From the NCBI GenBank assembly GCA_023409755.1, contig JAEYRA010000084.1, forward strand, positions 1 to 38,210: DNA of 38,210 bases. The letters are read 5' to 3'. This DNA comes from Bacillota bacterium (GTDB lineage: Bacteria > Bacillota > Clostridia > Christensenellales > UMGS416). Each line of letters starts with the position of its first letter. Position 1 is the first letter of the stretch. Below, in pieces: positions 15,651 through 22,863 of the stretch. The notes under the pieces were generated by a model, which saw only the letters and a list, made by a program, of their open reading frames with translations, was not told where the DNA came from and made no database searches. Made by a program: the position numbers and the translations under genes.

Positions 15651-16154
15651 ATGGAACTGCTGGACATCTATGACGGGGACGGGCGGCTGACGGGCCGCAC
15701 CGTGCCCCGTGGTACAATGCTGGCCCCCGATGAATACTTTTTTTCCGTCCACGTCTGGATTCGCAACCGTGCCGGTCAGTTTCTCATCCAACGCCGGTCC
15801 CCGCAGAAGACCCCCTGGGCCGGGTTGTGGGCGACCACCGGCGGCTGTGTGTCATCGGGGGAGGCGAGCATGGATGCCGCCCGCCGCGAAACACAGGAGG
15901 AACTGGGGTTGACCCTGGTAAACGAGCCCATACTCCTGGATCGCCTTCGCCGTTCAGAGTTCTACATTGACATCTGGCTGGGTGAGGTTGAGGCCGATCT
16001 GGACACTCTGACGCTGCAGACCACCGAGGTCTGTGATGCCCGGTGGGAGAGTGAAGCGGGCATCCGTGCCTTGTTGGCACGGGGGGAGTTCGTGTCCTAC
16101 AGCTACCTCGATGATCTCTTCGCCCGGTTGCGGTCGCTGCCCAGCAGAGTCTGA
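15651..16154 (+). CDS. Nudix hydrolase
   Basis: A 167-residue Nudix-family pyrophosphohydrolase. The Nudix box GGCVSSGEASMDAARRETQE, completed by ELGL, starts near residue 64-65 with the metal-binding REXXEE core intact (RETQEE). The sequence preceding the box (FSVHVWIRNRAGQFLIQRRS, WAGLWATTGG) resembles the branch that includes isopentenyl-diphosphate isomerase-like and NUDIX proteins of Firmicutes. It lacks the extra Cys and Glu context needed to call it Idi. The substrate cannot be inferred. It starts one base after the DUF362 stop and is therefore part of that operon. Confidence 0.88.
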   Translation: MELLDIYDGDGRLTGRTVPRGTMLAPDEYFFSVHVWIRNRAGQFLIQRRSPQKTPWAGLWATTGGCVSSGEASMDAARRETQEELGLTLVNEPILLDRLRRSEFYIDIWLGEVEADLDTLTLQTTEVCDARWESEAGIRALLARGEFVSYSYLDDLFARLRSLPSRV

Positions 16155-16265
16155 CAACGCAGGCAGCGCCTGCCAAGCAGTAACTGGTCTGGCCGGTGTG
16201 AACTACGCCAGCCGCGCGAGAAGCATCCGGCGCTGCAGCCGGTTGCGAAAGCCCGGGGCCGGGGA

Positions 16266-16294
16266 TTGCGGTTCGGGGCGGCAGCATATATAAT
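16266..16294 (+). promoter_or_regulatory. Promoter of the kinase-flavodoxin operon
   Basis: TTGCGG (16266-16271), 17-bp spacer, TATAAT (16289-16294). Initiation near 16301 falls after ATG 16297, which rules that codon out and fixes the kinase start at ATG 16336. Confidence 0.6.
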
Positions 16295-16335
16295 GAATGC
16301 CATGCATTTGTTTGGAAGGTTGTGATAGGCACCTC

Positions 16336-17151
16336 ATGTCAGACGACTTATCGGGACTGGAGGTCCTGGGGTCCGGCCGCATTGCCACGGTTTATCGGCT
16401 GGATGGTGAGCACGTGCTAAAGGTCTTCCACCGTCCGGGGGAAGCCGCCCATGAATACCGTCAGGTGAGCCAGGTCTGGCAGACCGGCGTTTCCTGTCAG
16501 CAGCCTCTGGAGTGCCTGGAGGTGGGCGGGCAGGAAGCCATTGTCTATTCCTATGTGCAGGGGGAGGATTTGGGCCATTGGCTGGAGCAAAGTCCCCTGC
16601 GGCTGCCGCGCTGCATGGCGCTGTTGGCCGATTGTCACGCCCCCATTCTGCGCAGCGTCAGCGATGAGCTGCCGGCCTTGCGCAATTCCCTTCATCACCG
16701 CATTGAAAACGCTCCCTATCTCAATGAATTTGAACGGGGCTGCCTGTTGGCAGGCCTTTTGTCTATGCCGGAGGGCGACGCTGTGCTGCATGGCGACCTG
16801 CACCCCTACAACATCGTGATGCTGGAGGGGCAGCCCCGCGCCATTGATTGGGTATCCGCCAACCGCGGCGAGCCCGAGGCCGACATCGCCCGCACGTTTT
16901 TCCTTCTGCGCTATGCCGCCCAGCAGGACGACCGCAACTGCTGGGACACGATGAAACGCGTTGCCATCCATTGGCTGGCGGCGCGGCTCTATCTGCGTCG
17001 CATTAAGCGCTTGACCACGGTGCGGTGGGCAGGTGTACGGGCCTGGCTGCCCTTCGTGGCCGCCGCACGCCTGCAGGAAGACCCCACCAACACCGAGGTG
17101 CAGTCCATCCTTCGTCTCATCGTGCGGTTTTGCCGCCAGGTCAGCCAATGA
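16336..17151 (+). CDS. Aminoglycoside/choline-kinase-like phosphotransferase
   Basis: A 271-residue protein kinase-like-fold phosphotransferase of the APH/choline kinase type. A glycine-rich start (GSGRIATVYRLDGEHVLKVF) provides the ATP loop and Lys. The catalytic loop is HGDLHPYN, with His152, Asp154 and Asn159. The metal-binding Asp171 occurs as AIDW in place of DFG, as is usual for this superfamily. The acceptor is unknown: sugar, amino alcohol or antibiotic. ATG 16336 is chosen because the promoter at 16266-16294 places the transcript start downstream of ATG 16297. The Shine-Dalgarno is weak (ATAGG). Its stop overlaps the next start (ATGA), showing translational coupling with the double-flavodoxin protein. 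Confidence 0.75.
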   Translation: MSDDLSGLEVLGSGRIATVYRLDGEHVLKVFHRPGEAAHEYRQVSQVWQTGVSCQQPLECLEVGGQEAIVYSYVQGEDLGHWLEQSPLRLPRCMALLADCHAPILRSVSDELPALRNSLHHRIENAPYLNEFERGCLLAGLLSMPEGDAVLHGDLHPYNIVMLEGQPRAIDWVSANRGEPEADIARTFFLLRYAAQQDDRNCWDTMKRVAIHWLAARLYLRRIKRLTTVRWAGVRAWLPFVAAARLQEDPTNTEVQSILRLIVRFCRQVSQ

Positions 17152-18509
17152 TTGTATCCGTCCTCAACGGCAGCCCCCATGGTGAGCACAGTGCCACGCT
17201 GCAGCATGTCCGTTTTCTGGCTTCCCGCTGGCTGGGCGATGAGGTGCGCGTACTGCAGGTGGGTAGCGAGGTGGAGGAGTACTGCCAACCCGGCGAGGCC
17301 CGGCATCGCTTGCTGGACACCATCGCCCCATCCAATTTGCTGTTGGTGTGCTTCCCGGTCTATCTTGCGATGGCCCCGGCGCAGCTCATGAGGCTTCTGG
17401 AACACCTGCGGGCCGAGGGTGGCGATTGCCTGCGCGGCAAGCCTGTAGCGTTGCTTTGCACCGGGGAGGGTTTTGGCATGGCGCTGGCTCTGCGGAGCCT
17501 GCGCGGCGCGCTGGAGACGCTGGGCTGCTTGCCGGTTGGCGAGTGGGCGGGGGAGCCGGATAGCTTTCTCCGGCCGGAGGGACGGGAACGTCTGTTGGTC
17601 TATTGGCAGGAACTGCACTGGGCGGTGGAGCGTGGCATGGGCCAGGCTGCCAAGGGCGATGAGCCAAGCAGCTACGTTTACTCGCCCACCGGCAGCGCGC
17701 GGCTGGGCATTCCAGATCAGGTCAGCAAGACCATCGGTCGCAATACCGTGCTGGTGACCGACTGTGAGCGGGAGCATGCCAGTCTGCGCAGCATGATCAA
17801 CACCTTCAAGCTGCTCTATCCCCTCACCATACGGGAGGTCAGCATCTCCAGCTTCTACGGTGCGCGGGGCTGTATCGGTTGCTCCCGCTGTGCCCATAGC
17901 CGGCGATGTATCCATTCGGATGGCTTTGAGGATCTCATTGAGAATCATCTGAAACCGGCTGACGCTTTGGTTTTTGCTGCGCCGGTTGCCGGGCGGCTCA
18001 TCGGCAGCGCCTGGAAGGTCATCTTCGACCGCCTGCTGATGACCGGCCGGTGGGAGGCCACCCGGGGCAAACCGGCGGGGTGGCTGCTATCCGGGTCACT
18101 CAGCAGGGAAGGCGCGCTGTGCGATTGGCTGCAGATCGTGGGTGACACGCAGGGGATTGCTCTCGTTGGCATGGCATGCGACGAGGCTGCCGAAGATTTA
18201 CAGGTAACGGACACGTTGCTGCAGCTGGCCGAGCGGTTGGCATGGCGGGTGGAGCATACGGCAGCCGGCGGCCCACCGACGGACTGGGGCCAGCGTCTGG
18301 CATTGGCCCGGATGCTGGAACGCACCCGGGGCCTGCACGCCGAGGAGCAGGTCGCCCTCATGCGGGAGGAACTGACTGCTGTCCACGGCCACCGGCAGCG
18401 GGGGCCCGCCATGCCGCCGCCCTACACCGATCGCCGCCTGCGCTTCTTCGACGAAGCCCTGCGCGACTCCGGGCAGGAGGAGCCGCGCAAGCGGATGTTC
18501 CGCCGCTGA
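17148..18509 (+). CDS. Double flavodoxin-like NAD(P)H-dependent oxidoreductase
   Basis: A 453-residue protein made of two flavodoxin/NADPH-dependent FMN reductase-like halves. The first begins MIVSVLNGSPHGEHSATLQH, with the FMN-phosphate loop NGSPHG. The second begins near residue 200 (NTVLVTDCEREHASLRSM). It carries a cysteine cluster, CIGCSRC followed by RRC (Cys242, 245, 248, 254), which could bind an iron-sulfur cluster as in iron-sulfur flavoproteins. A conserved VFAAPVAGRLIGSAWKVIFDR segment follows. Such proteins are inferred to move electrons to quinones or small molecules, and the substrate is unknown. Start ATG 17148 overlaps the kinase stop. A bidirectional terminator follows. Confidence 0.75.
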   Translation: MIVSVLNGSPHGEHSATLQHVRFLASRWLGDEVRVLQVGSEVEEYCQPGEARHRLLDTIAPSNLLLVCFPVYLAMAPAQLMRLLEHLRAEGGDCLRGKPVALLCTGEGFGMALALRSLRGALETLGCLPVGEWAGEPDSFLRPEGRERLLVYWQELHWAVERGMGQAAKGDEPSSYVYSPTGSARLGIPDQVSKTIGRNTVLVTDCEREHASLRSMINTFKLLYPLTIREVSISSFYGARGCIGCSRCAHSRRCIHSDGFEDLIENHLKPADALVFAAPVAGRLIGSAWKVIFDRLLMTGRWEATRGKPAGWLLSGSLSREGALCDWLQIVGDTQGIALVGMACDEAAEDLQVTDTLLQLAERLAWRVEHTAAGGPPTDWGQRLALARMLERTRGLHAEEQVALMREELTAVHGHRQRGPAMPPPYTDRRLRFFDEALRDSGQEEPRKRMFRR

Positions 18510-18526
18510 CACAGATACACGCATCG

Positions 18527-18560
18527 AAAAAGGGCCGCCTTCGGCAGAAGGCGGCCCTTT
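18527..18560. terminator. Bidirectional terminator
   Basis: GGGCCGCCTTC (18532-18542), loop GGCA, GAAGGCGGCCC (18547-18557), a perfect 11-bp stem. The minus strand reads five T after it (complement of 18527-18531), ending the decarboxylase operon. The plus strand has TTTGG and ends the kinase-flavodoxin operon less strongly. Confidence 0.85.
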
Positions 18561-18580
18561 GGTTGTGTGTTGGGGGAGTG

Positions 18581-18724
18581 CTACTCTTCCTCGCTCTTGC
18601 GGGCGGGGAAGATGCGCATCAACAGCTTGATGGTGCCAAAGAAGATGATGAGTACGGCGAAGACTGAGCCTACGCCAACGCCCATCAGTTTGAACGCCTC
18701 CACGATCATGGCATTGGTTTCCAT
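18581..18724 (-). CDS. OadG-like gamma subunit of Na+-pumping decarboxylase (47 aa)
   Basis: A 47-residue small protein. It has a short N-terminus, one membrane span (about residues 15-35, GVGVGSVFAVLIIFFGTIKL) and a charged tail ARKSEEE. Size, topology and position right after the beta subunit fit the gamma subunit of oxaloacetate/methylmalonyl-CoA-type decarboxylases, which stabilises the membrane complex. GAGGAGGT lies 7 nt before the ATG, and the gap to the beta-subunit stop is 18 bp. The stop codon is followed by the bidirectional terminator. Sequence alone is too short to prove homology, so the assignment leans on context. Confidence 0.7.
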   Translation of the reverse strand: METNAMIVEAFKLMGVGVGSVFAVLIIFFGTIKLLMRIFPARKSEEE

Positions 18725-18742
18725 CGTTTATACCTCCTCGTG

Positions 18743-19885
18743 TCAGCCCAGCATCGCCAGTATGATAGCACCGGCGATGACTGAACCAATCTGCCCGGCA
18801 ACGTTGGCGCCGGTGGCCTGCATCAGGATGAAGTTGGTCGGATCTTCCTTTTGCGCCATGCGCTGGATGACGCGGGCGGACATGGGGAAGGCCGAGATGC
18901 CGGCCGCACCGATCATCGGGTTGACCTTCTTCTTCAGGAACAGGTTGATGAACTTGGCAAACACAACGCCGCCAGCGGTGTCAAAGACGAAGGCCAGAAT
19001 GCCAATGAGGAAGATGAGCGCCGTCTGCCAGGTCAGGAAGTCCTTGGCCACCATCGTTGAGCCGATGGTGATGCCCAGGAGCAGTGTCACCAGGTTAGCC
19101 AGCTCGTTCTGGGCCGAAACACTCAGACGCTCCAGCACGCCGCACTCACGGATCAGGTTGCCGAACATGAGGGAACCGACCAGCGCCACGCTCATGGGGG
19201 CGATGAGGCCAGCGACCATCGTCACGATGATTGGGAACAGGATCTTCACGGTCTTGGACACCTCAATGTCAAAGTTGGCGTCCATGTGGATCATCCGTTC
19301 CTTCTTGGTCGTCAGTGCACGGATGACCGGCGGCTGAATGAGCGGCACCAACGCCATGTAGGAATAAGCCGCCACGGAGATCGGGCCTAGATACTTGGGG
19401 GCGAAAAGACTGCCCACGTAGATGGAGGTGGGGCCATCGGCCGCGCCAATGATACCCACCGCCGCTGCTTCCTTCAGCGTGAAGATGCCGGGCATGAACT
19501 CGTTGCACAGCACCGCCAGCAGCAGCGCCATGAAGATGCCGAACTGTGCCGCCGCACCGAAGAACAGCGTGACCGGTTGGCGCAGCAGCGGGCCGAAGTC
19601 GATCATCGCGCCGACGGCGATGAAGATAAAGATCGGGAACAGTTCGTTGGCAATACCGGCGTTATACAGAATATTCAAAAAGAAATCTTCATGCATAGAC
19701 TCCGGCAATGGAATGTTCGCCAAGATGCAGCCAAAGCCGATGGGCAGCAGCAGCATGGGCTCGTATTCCTTCTTGATCGCCAGCCAGATCAATGTGCCGC
19801 CAATGAGGAACATCACCAGCATCTGTGCGACCTGAACCCCGTTCATGCTGGTCAATCCCTGGGTCAATTTCGCAAAAACTTCCAT
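18743..19885 (-). CDS. Na+-translocating decarboxylase, beta subunit
   Basis: A 380-residue polytopic membrane protein of the OadB/MmdB/GcdB family. It couples decarboxylation of a carboxybiotin carrier to outward Na+ transport. Family stretches are PLLLPIGFGCILANIP-like (here MLLLPIGFGCILANIP), GAMIDFGPLL, AAAVGIIGAADGPTSIY with the conserved Asp-Gly-Pro-Thr used in Na+ binding, and GAAGISAFPMSARV near the end with GANVAGQIGSVIAG. The start at 19885 (MEVFAKLTQ) is preferred to an upstream ATG, since family members begin about here and AAGGCGGAG lies 9 nt upstream. A good promoter lies about 110 bp upstream. No alpha subunit or biotin carrier is within the window, so the substrate (oxaloacetate, methylmalonyl-CoA or glutaconyl-CoA) is unknown. 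Confidence 0.9.
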   Translation of the reverse strand: MEVFAKLTQGLTSMNGVQVAQMLVMFLIGGTLIWLAIKKEYEPMLLLPIGFGCILANIPLPESMHEDFFLNILYNAGIANELFPIFIFIAVGAMIDFGPLLRQPVTLFFGAAAQFGIFMALLLAVLCNEFMPGIFTLKEAAAVGIIGAADGPTSIYVGSLFAPKYLGPISVAAYSYMALVPLIQPPVIRALTTKKERMIHMDANFDIEVSKTVKILFPIIVTMVAGLIAPMSVALVGSLMFGNLIRECGVLERLSVSAQNELANLVTLLLGITIGSTMVAKDFLTWQTALIFLIGILAFVFDTAGGVVFAKFINLFLKKKVNPMIGAAGISAFPMSARVIQRMAQKEDPTNFILMQATGANVAGQIGSVIAGAIILAMLG

Positions 19886-19995
19886 CCTGTGGGCTCCGCC
19901 TTTCTGGTTGGTATTTTTGGGGTGGCCTGCGCGACTGAGAATGGAGATGCGAAGGAGAATGGCGTGTGCGCACAGACTCAGAACTCCCGCAGTTA

Positions 19996-20023
19996 AGTAT
20001 AATGACACAGCGGGATAAGTCAA
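19996..20023 (-). promoter_or_regulatory. Promoter of the decarboxylase beta-gamma operon
   Basis: On the minus strand: TTGACT (20023-20018), 16-bp spacer, TATACT (20001-19996). Both boxes are near consensus. The divergent gap 19886-20170 otherwise shows no gene. A plus-strand promoter for cotJ could not be fixed. Confidence 0.65.
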
Positions 20024-20170
20024 GAAATGACGCAGATTGTCTATCTTGCCGGATGTCTTTTTTTAGCATAGTTTTGATTTCCCGGTCAAAAGATCCACCC
20101 ATGCACCGACTTAGTCATCTGCACATACCATGCCACAGGGACATCCCAAACGAGAGAGGGAGGAATCCGA

Positions 20171-20851
20171 ATGTTTGACGAGTTCCTGCAGCCGTGGGGC
20201 GAAAAAGGCAACACTGGCGGCAACCAAAACAACAACGGCAACTGGCCGGGGAATATGCCCGGCAACACTCTGCCCGGCTATGCGAACAAGCCCGGCAACG
20301 GCAATACCCTGCCGGATTATGCCAACAAGCCCGGCAATGGCAGCACCCTGCCCGGTTACGCCAACAAGCCCGGCAACGGCAGCACTTTGCCGGAGACTGG
20401 CAAGAAACCGGGGAACGGCAGCACCCTGCCGGAGTACGGCATGAAGCCGGGGAACGGCAGTACCCTGCCGGAGTACGGCATGAAGCCGGGGAATGGCAGC
20501 ACCCTGCCGGAGTACGGCATGAAGCCGGGGAACGGCAGCACCCTGCCGGAGTACGGCATGAAGCCGGGCAACGGCAGTACCTTGCCAGAGTACGGCATGA
20601 AGCCGGGCAACGGTAGTACCCTGCCGGAGTACGGCAACAAACCGGGGAATGGCAACGCCCTGCCGGACTACGCCAACAAGCCCAGCAACGGCAACAACAA
20701 TGGAGAAACGGCGGGGGCCTACGCCGGCGGCATCTTTGTACCGGTGCAGAAATCCGAACCGATGTACTCGGCGGCTGAGGCGCTGTGCCATGGCACGGCC
20801 TGGCCGTCACTCCGCGATCCTTATGAAAGGAGGCGCAGCTGCAATGGGTGA
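20171..20851 (+). CDS. cotJA: CotJA-like spore-coat protein with repeat-expanded N-terminus
   Basis: A 226-residue protein. The last about 35 residues (VPVQKSEPMYSAAEALCHGT followed by AWPSLRDPY) match the core of CotJA, a small coat-associated protein of spores. The rest is an extension unlike classical CotJA (about 80 residues). It has an Asn/Gly-rich N-terminus (residues 1-39), then ten 13-residue repeats of KPGNGSTLPEYGM type (residues 40-169), five of them identical. Such hydrophilic Pro/Gly/Asn repeats suggest an extended or cross-linkable coat domain. ATG 20171 follows GGGAGGA. The cotJB start lies 8 nt inside the end of this gene. Expression during sporulation is expected, but no clear sigma-E promoter was fixed. 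Confidence 0.75.
   Translation: MFDEFLQPWGEKGNTGGNQNNNGNWPGNMPGNTLPGYANKPGNGNTLPDYANKPGNGSTLPGYANKPGNGSTLPETGKKPGNGSTLPEYGMKPGNGSTLPEYGMKPGNGSTLPEYGMKPGNGSTLPEYGMKPGNGSTLPEYGMKPGNGSTLPEYGNKPGNGNALPDYANKPSNGNNNGETAGAYAGGIFVPVQKSEPMYSAAEALCHGTAWPSLRDPYERRRSCNG
20288..20677 (+). repeat. Ten tandem 39-bp coding repeats
   Basis: Ten in-frame 39-bp units (390 bp) encode KPGNGSTLPEYGM and variants. Units 4-8 encode identical peptides. Units 1, 2 and 10 read LPDYAN or LPGYAN, and unit 3 reads LPETGK. Nucleotide differences between the identical-peptide units are mostly synonymous, which indicates selection on the peptide. Copy number is likely to vary between strains. Confidence 0.95.
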
Positions 20852-21125
20852 TCGGCAGATGCTCGTCCTTCAGATTCAACAGCTTGGCTTCATGCTGGTG
20901 GAGCTCAATCTGTTCCTGGATACCCACCCCAGTGACAGTATGGCCTTGGGCCAGTACAACGCGCTCCATAGCCAGTATCACATGCTCATGGAGGAGCACA
21001 ACATGAAGTACGGACCGCTCATGGGCTTTGGCCACGCGCCCGGCGGTAAAGATAGCTTCCAGTGGATCGACGCCCCGTGGCCGTGGGAGCGGGACGCCAA
21101 CCCCACACTCAATTGCGGGAGGTAG
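20844..21125 (+). CDS. cotJB: Spore coat protein CotJB
   Basis: A 93-residue CotJB-family protein. Features are an N-terminal helix (LVLQIQQLGFMLVELNLFLD), the THPSDSMALGQYN segment that matches the family THPxDxxALxxYN, then YGPLMGFG and the closing WIDAPWPWE. These are all CotJB hallmarks. In Bacillus the CotJ proteins are recruited to the inner coat and the operon is transcribed in the mother cell. Start ATG 20844 overlaps the cotJA end by 8 nt, with AAAGGAGG (20826-20833) 10 nt upstream inside cotJA, so the genes are coupled. The gap to cotJC is 6 nt. Confidence 0.9.
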   Translation: MGDRQMLVLQIQQLGFMLVELNLFLDTHPSDSMALGQYNALHSQYHMLMEEHNMKYGPLMGFGHAPGGKDSFQWIDAPWPWERDANPTLNCGR

Positions 21126-21131
21126 GGCAAT

Positions 21132-21704
21132 ATGTGGGTATATCAGAAAAACTTAGAATATCCAATTCGCATCACGAAGCCCGACCCGCGTATGGCCATG
21201 ACCATCATCAGCCAATATGGCGGCCCGGATGGTGAAATGGCTGCCTCGCTGCGATATCTCTCCCAGCGGTTTGGCATGCCGACCAACGTGGCGAAGGCTA
21301 CTCTCAACGACATCGGCACCGAAGAACTGGCTCACCTGGAAATGGTGGGCTCCATGGTGCGGCAGCTGATGGAAGGCGCCACCGTCGAGCAGATTAAGGC
21401 GGCAAATGCGGCGGCGTACTACACCGACCACGGTTGCGGCATCTACCCGCAGGCAGCGTCTGGCATGCCCTTCACGGCTGCGGTGCTGGCCAGCAAGGGC
21501 GACCCCATCGCTGACCTCTACGAGGACCTCGCTGCCGAACAAAAGGCACGGGCCACCTATGAGAAACTAATCGACCTGGCCGACGACCCCGACGTCATTG
21601 ATCCGCTGCGCTTCCTGCGGGAGCGGGAGGTCGTCCACTTCCAGCGCTTCGGTGAGACACTGGAGCAGGTGCGCGGCACCATGGCCAGCAAGCGCTACTA
21701 CTGA
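21132..21704 (+). CDS. cotJC: CotJC, manganese-catalase-like spore coat protein
   Basis: A 190-residue protein of the CotJC family, related to Mn-containing (non-heme) catalases. It begins MWVYQKNLEYPIRITKPDPR, the typical CotJC start. Ferritin-like helices carry the di-manganese ligands in ELAHLEMVGSM (Glu and His), further Glu in the middle helices (DLAAEQKARATYEKL), and REREVVHFQRFGE near the C-terminus with Glu and His. It probably removes peroxide or cross-links the coat. Third gene of cotJABC, 6 nt after cotJB. A strong terminator follows at 21738-21772. Confidence 0.92.
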   Translation: MWVYQKNLEYPIRITKPDPRMAMTIISQYGGPDGEMAASLRYLSQRFGMPTNVAKATLNDIGTEELAHLEMVGSMVRQLMEGATVEQIKAANAAAYYTDHGCGIYPQAASGMPFTAAVLASKGDPIADLYEDLAAEQKARATYEKLIDLADDPDVIDPLRFLREREVVHFQRFGETLEQVRGTMASKRYY

Positions 21705-21737
21705 GCATGCGGCAGCGCCAGTGCCCAATACAAAGCG

Positions 21738-21772
21738 AGAAGAGCCGCCGGGCAGCCGGCGGCTCTTCTTTT
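21738..21772 (+). terminator. Terminator of the cotJ operon
   Basis: A perfect 14-bp stem: AGAAGAGCCGCCGG (21738-21751), loop GCAG, CCGGCGGCTCTTCT (21756-21769), followed by TTT. Confidence 0.85.
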
Positions 21773-21829
21773 CCAGTTCTTACGATCTGTGCACAAAAGT
21801 ATTGCGATTTTCTTAATTCATTTACATTG

Positions 21830-21858
21830 TTGCAGCCATCGGTTAAAATTCGTATATA
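21830..21858 (+). promoter_or_regulatory. Candidate promoter of the ABC-PASTA operon
   Basis: TTGCAG (21830-21835), 17-bp spacer, TATATA (21853-21858), in an AT-rich stretch about 65 bp before the GTG start at 21925. Confidence 0.45.
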
Positions 21859-21924
21859 TTTGGGAACCGAGCGGAGAGATCCGCCCGTCTAAGTTGGCAG
21901 AGTAAAGCAAGGGATGGTGCTGCT

Positions 21925-22845
21925 GTGGAACTGTTACATATTGAAGGTCTAAGCAAAACAATTAAGCGCAAGAAAATTCTGGACGGCGTGTCACTCACTG
22001 TCAACGCTGGCGAGATTGTCGGCTTCCTGGGCCCCAATGGAGCGGGCAAAACGACAACCATCAAGATTGTGATGGGGCTGCTCAAGAAAAGTGAGGGCCA
22101 GGTCACGATCTGCGGGTATGACAACGTGACCGATTATGAGCAGGCCATCGCTAACGTCGGCGGCATTGTGGAGAACCCTGACCTTTACAAGCGCATGACC
22201 GGGCGGCAGAACCTGGAGTACTTCCTTTCCATGTACGACAACGCCGACCCTGCCAACATTGACGAGGTCGTTAAGCTCGTCAAGATGTCCGGGCGCATCA
22301 AGGATCGGGTTAAAACTTATTCGCTGGGCATGTGCCAGCGGGTCGGCATCGCCCAGGCGCTGCTGCACAACCCCAAGCTGCTGGTGCTGGATGAGCCCAC
22401 CAACGGCCTGGATCCCATCGGCATCAAGGAGCTGCGCGATCTGCTCAAGTACCTGGCGAAGAACGCCGGGGTCGGGGTGTTCATTTCCAGCCACCTGCTG
22501 GCGGAAATGGAACTCATGTGCGACCGCATCTACATCATTGACAACGGTGTCATCATCGGCGAGAAATCGATGGAAGAAGTGCAGCGCTCCGATGAGGAGA
22601 TCCACGGCTACCACATCGTGACCGACAACAACAACGCGGCACTCGGTATCCTGCAGACCATCAGCCCCGAGGCCGCACTGGAGAACAGCGGCATTGATGT
22701 GGAACTGAGACGCAGCGATGTGCCGGGCATTGTGCGTTCGCTGGTGGAGCAGGGCATCGACATCTACGCCATCAACCAGAAGCAACGCACGCTGGAGCAG
22801 GACTTCCTCTCCATCACCACCGGGTCAAAGGCCCAGATTCGATAG
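21925..22845 (+). CDS. ABC transporter ATP-binding protein
   Basis: A 306-residue ATPase of the DRA/CcmA-like group that pairs with ABC-2 type permeases. Walker A is GPNGAGKTTT from residue 36 with Lys42. The signature loop is YSLGMCQRVGIAQ, with SLGMC at 133-137 in place of LSGGQ, a common variant in this group. Walker B is LLVLDEPTNGLDP with Asp156 and Glu157, and the H-loop is SSHLL. The C-terminal extension (residues 215-306) is typical for the group. Start GTG 21925 with AAGGGATGG about 10 nt upstream. It is the first of three closely spaced genes (18 and 21 bp gaps). The cargo is unknown. Confidence 0.9.
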   Translation: MELLHIEGLSKTIKRKKILDGVSLTVNAGEIVGFLGPNGAGKTTTIKIVMGLLKKSEGQVTICGYDNVTDYEQAIANVGGIVENPDLYKRMTGRQNLEYFLSMYDNADPANIDEVVKLVKMSGRIKDRVKTYSLGMCQRVGIAQALLHNPKLLVLDEPTNGLDPIGIKELRDLLKYLAKNAGVGVFISSHLLAEMELMCDRIYIIDNGVIIGEKSMEEVQRSDEEIHGYHIVTDNNNAALGILQTISPEAALENSGIDVELRRSDVPGIVRSLVEQGIDIYAINQKQRTLEQDFLSITTGSKAQIR

Positions 22846-22863
22846 CAGACGGAGGACAAGGCA

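Noticed and set aside
20124..20131. CATACCAT as a sigma-E -10 element for cotJA
   Set aside because: No matching -35 element lies 13-15 bp upstream. A similar CATAGTTT at 20067-20074 has the same problem.
20380..20410. LPETG as a cell-wall sorting signal
   Set aside because: It is internal, and no hydrophobic span or basic tail follows. The protein has no signal peptide.
20288..20677. Possible CRISPR array because of regular repeats
   Set aside because: The 39-bp units are contiguous without spacers and are in frame within cotJA.
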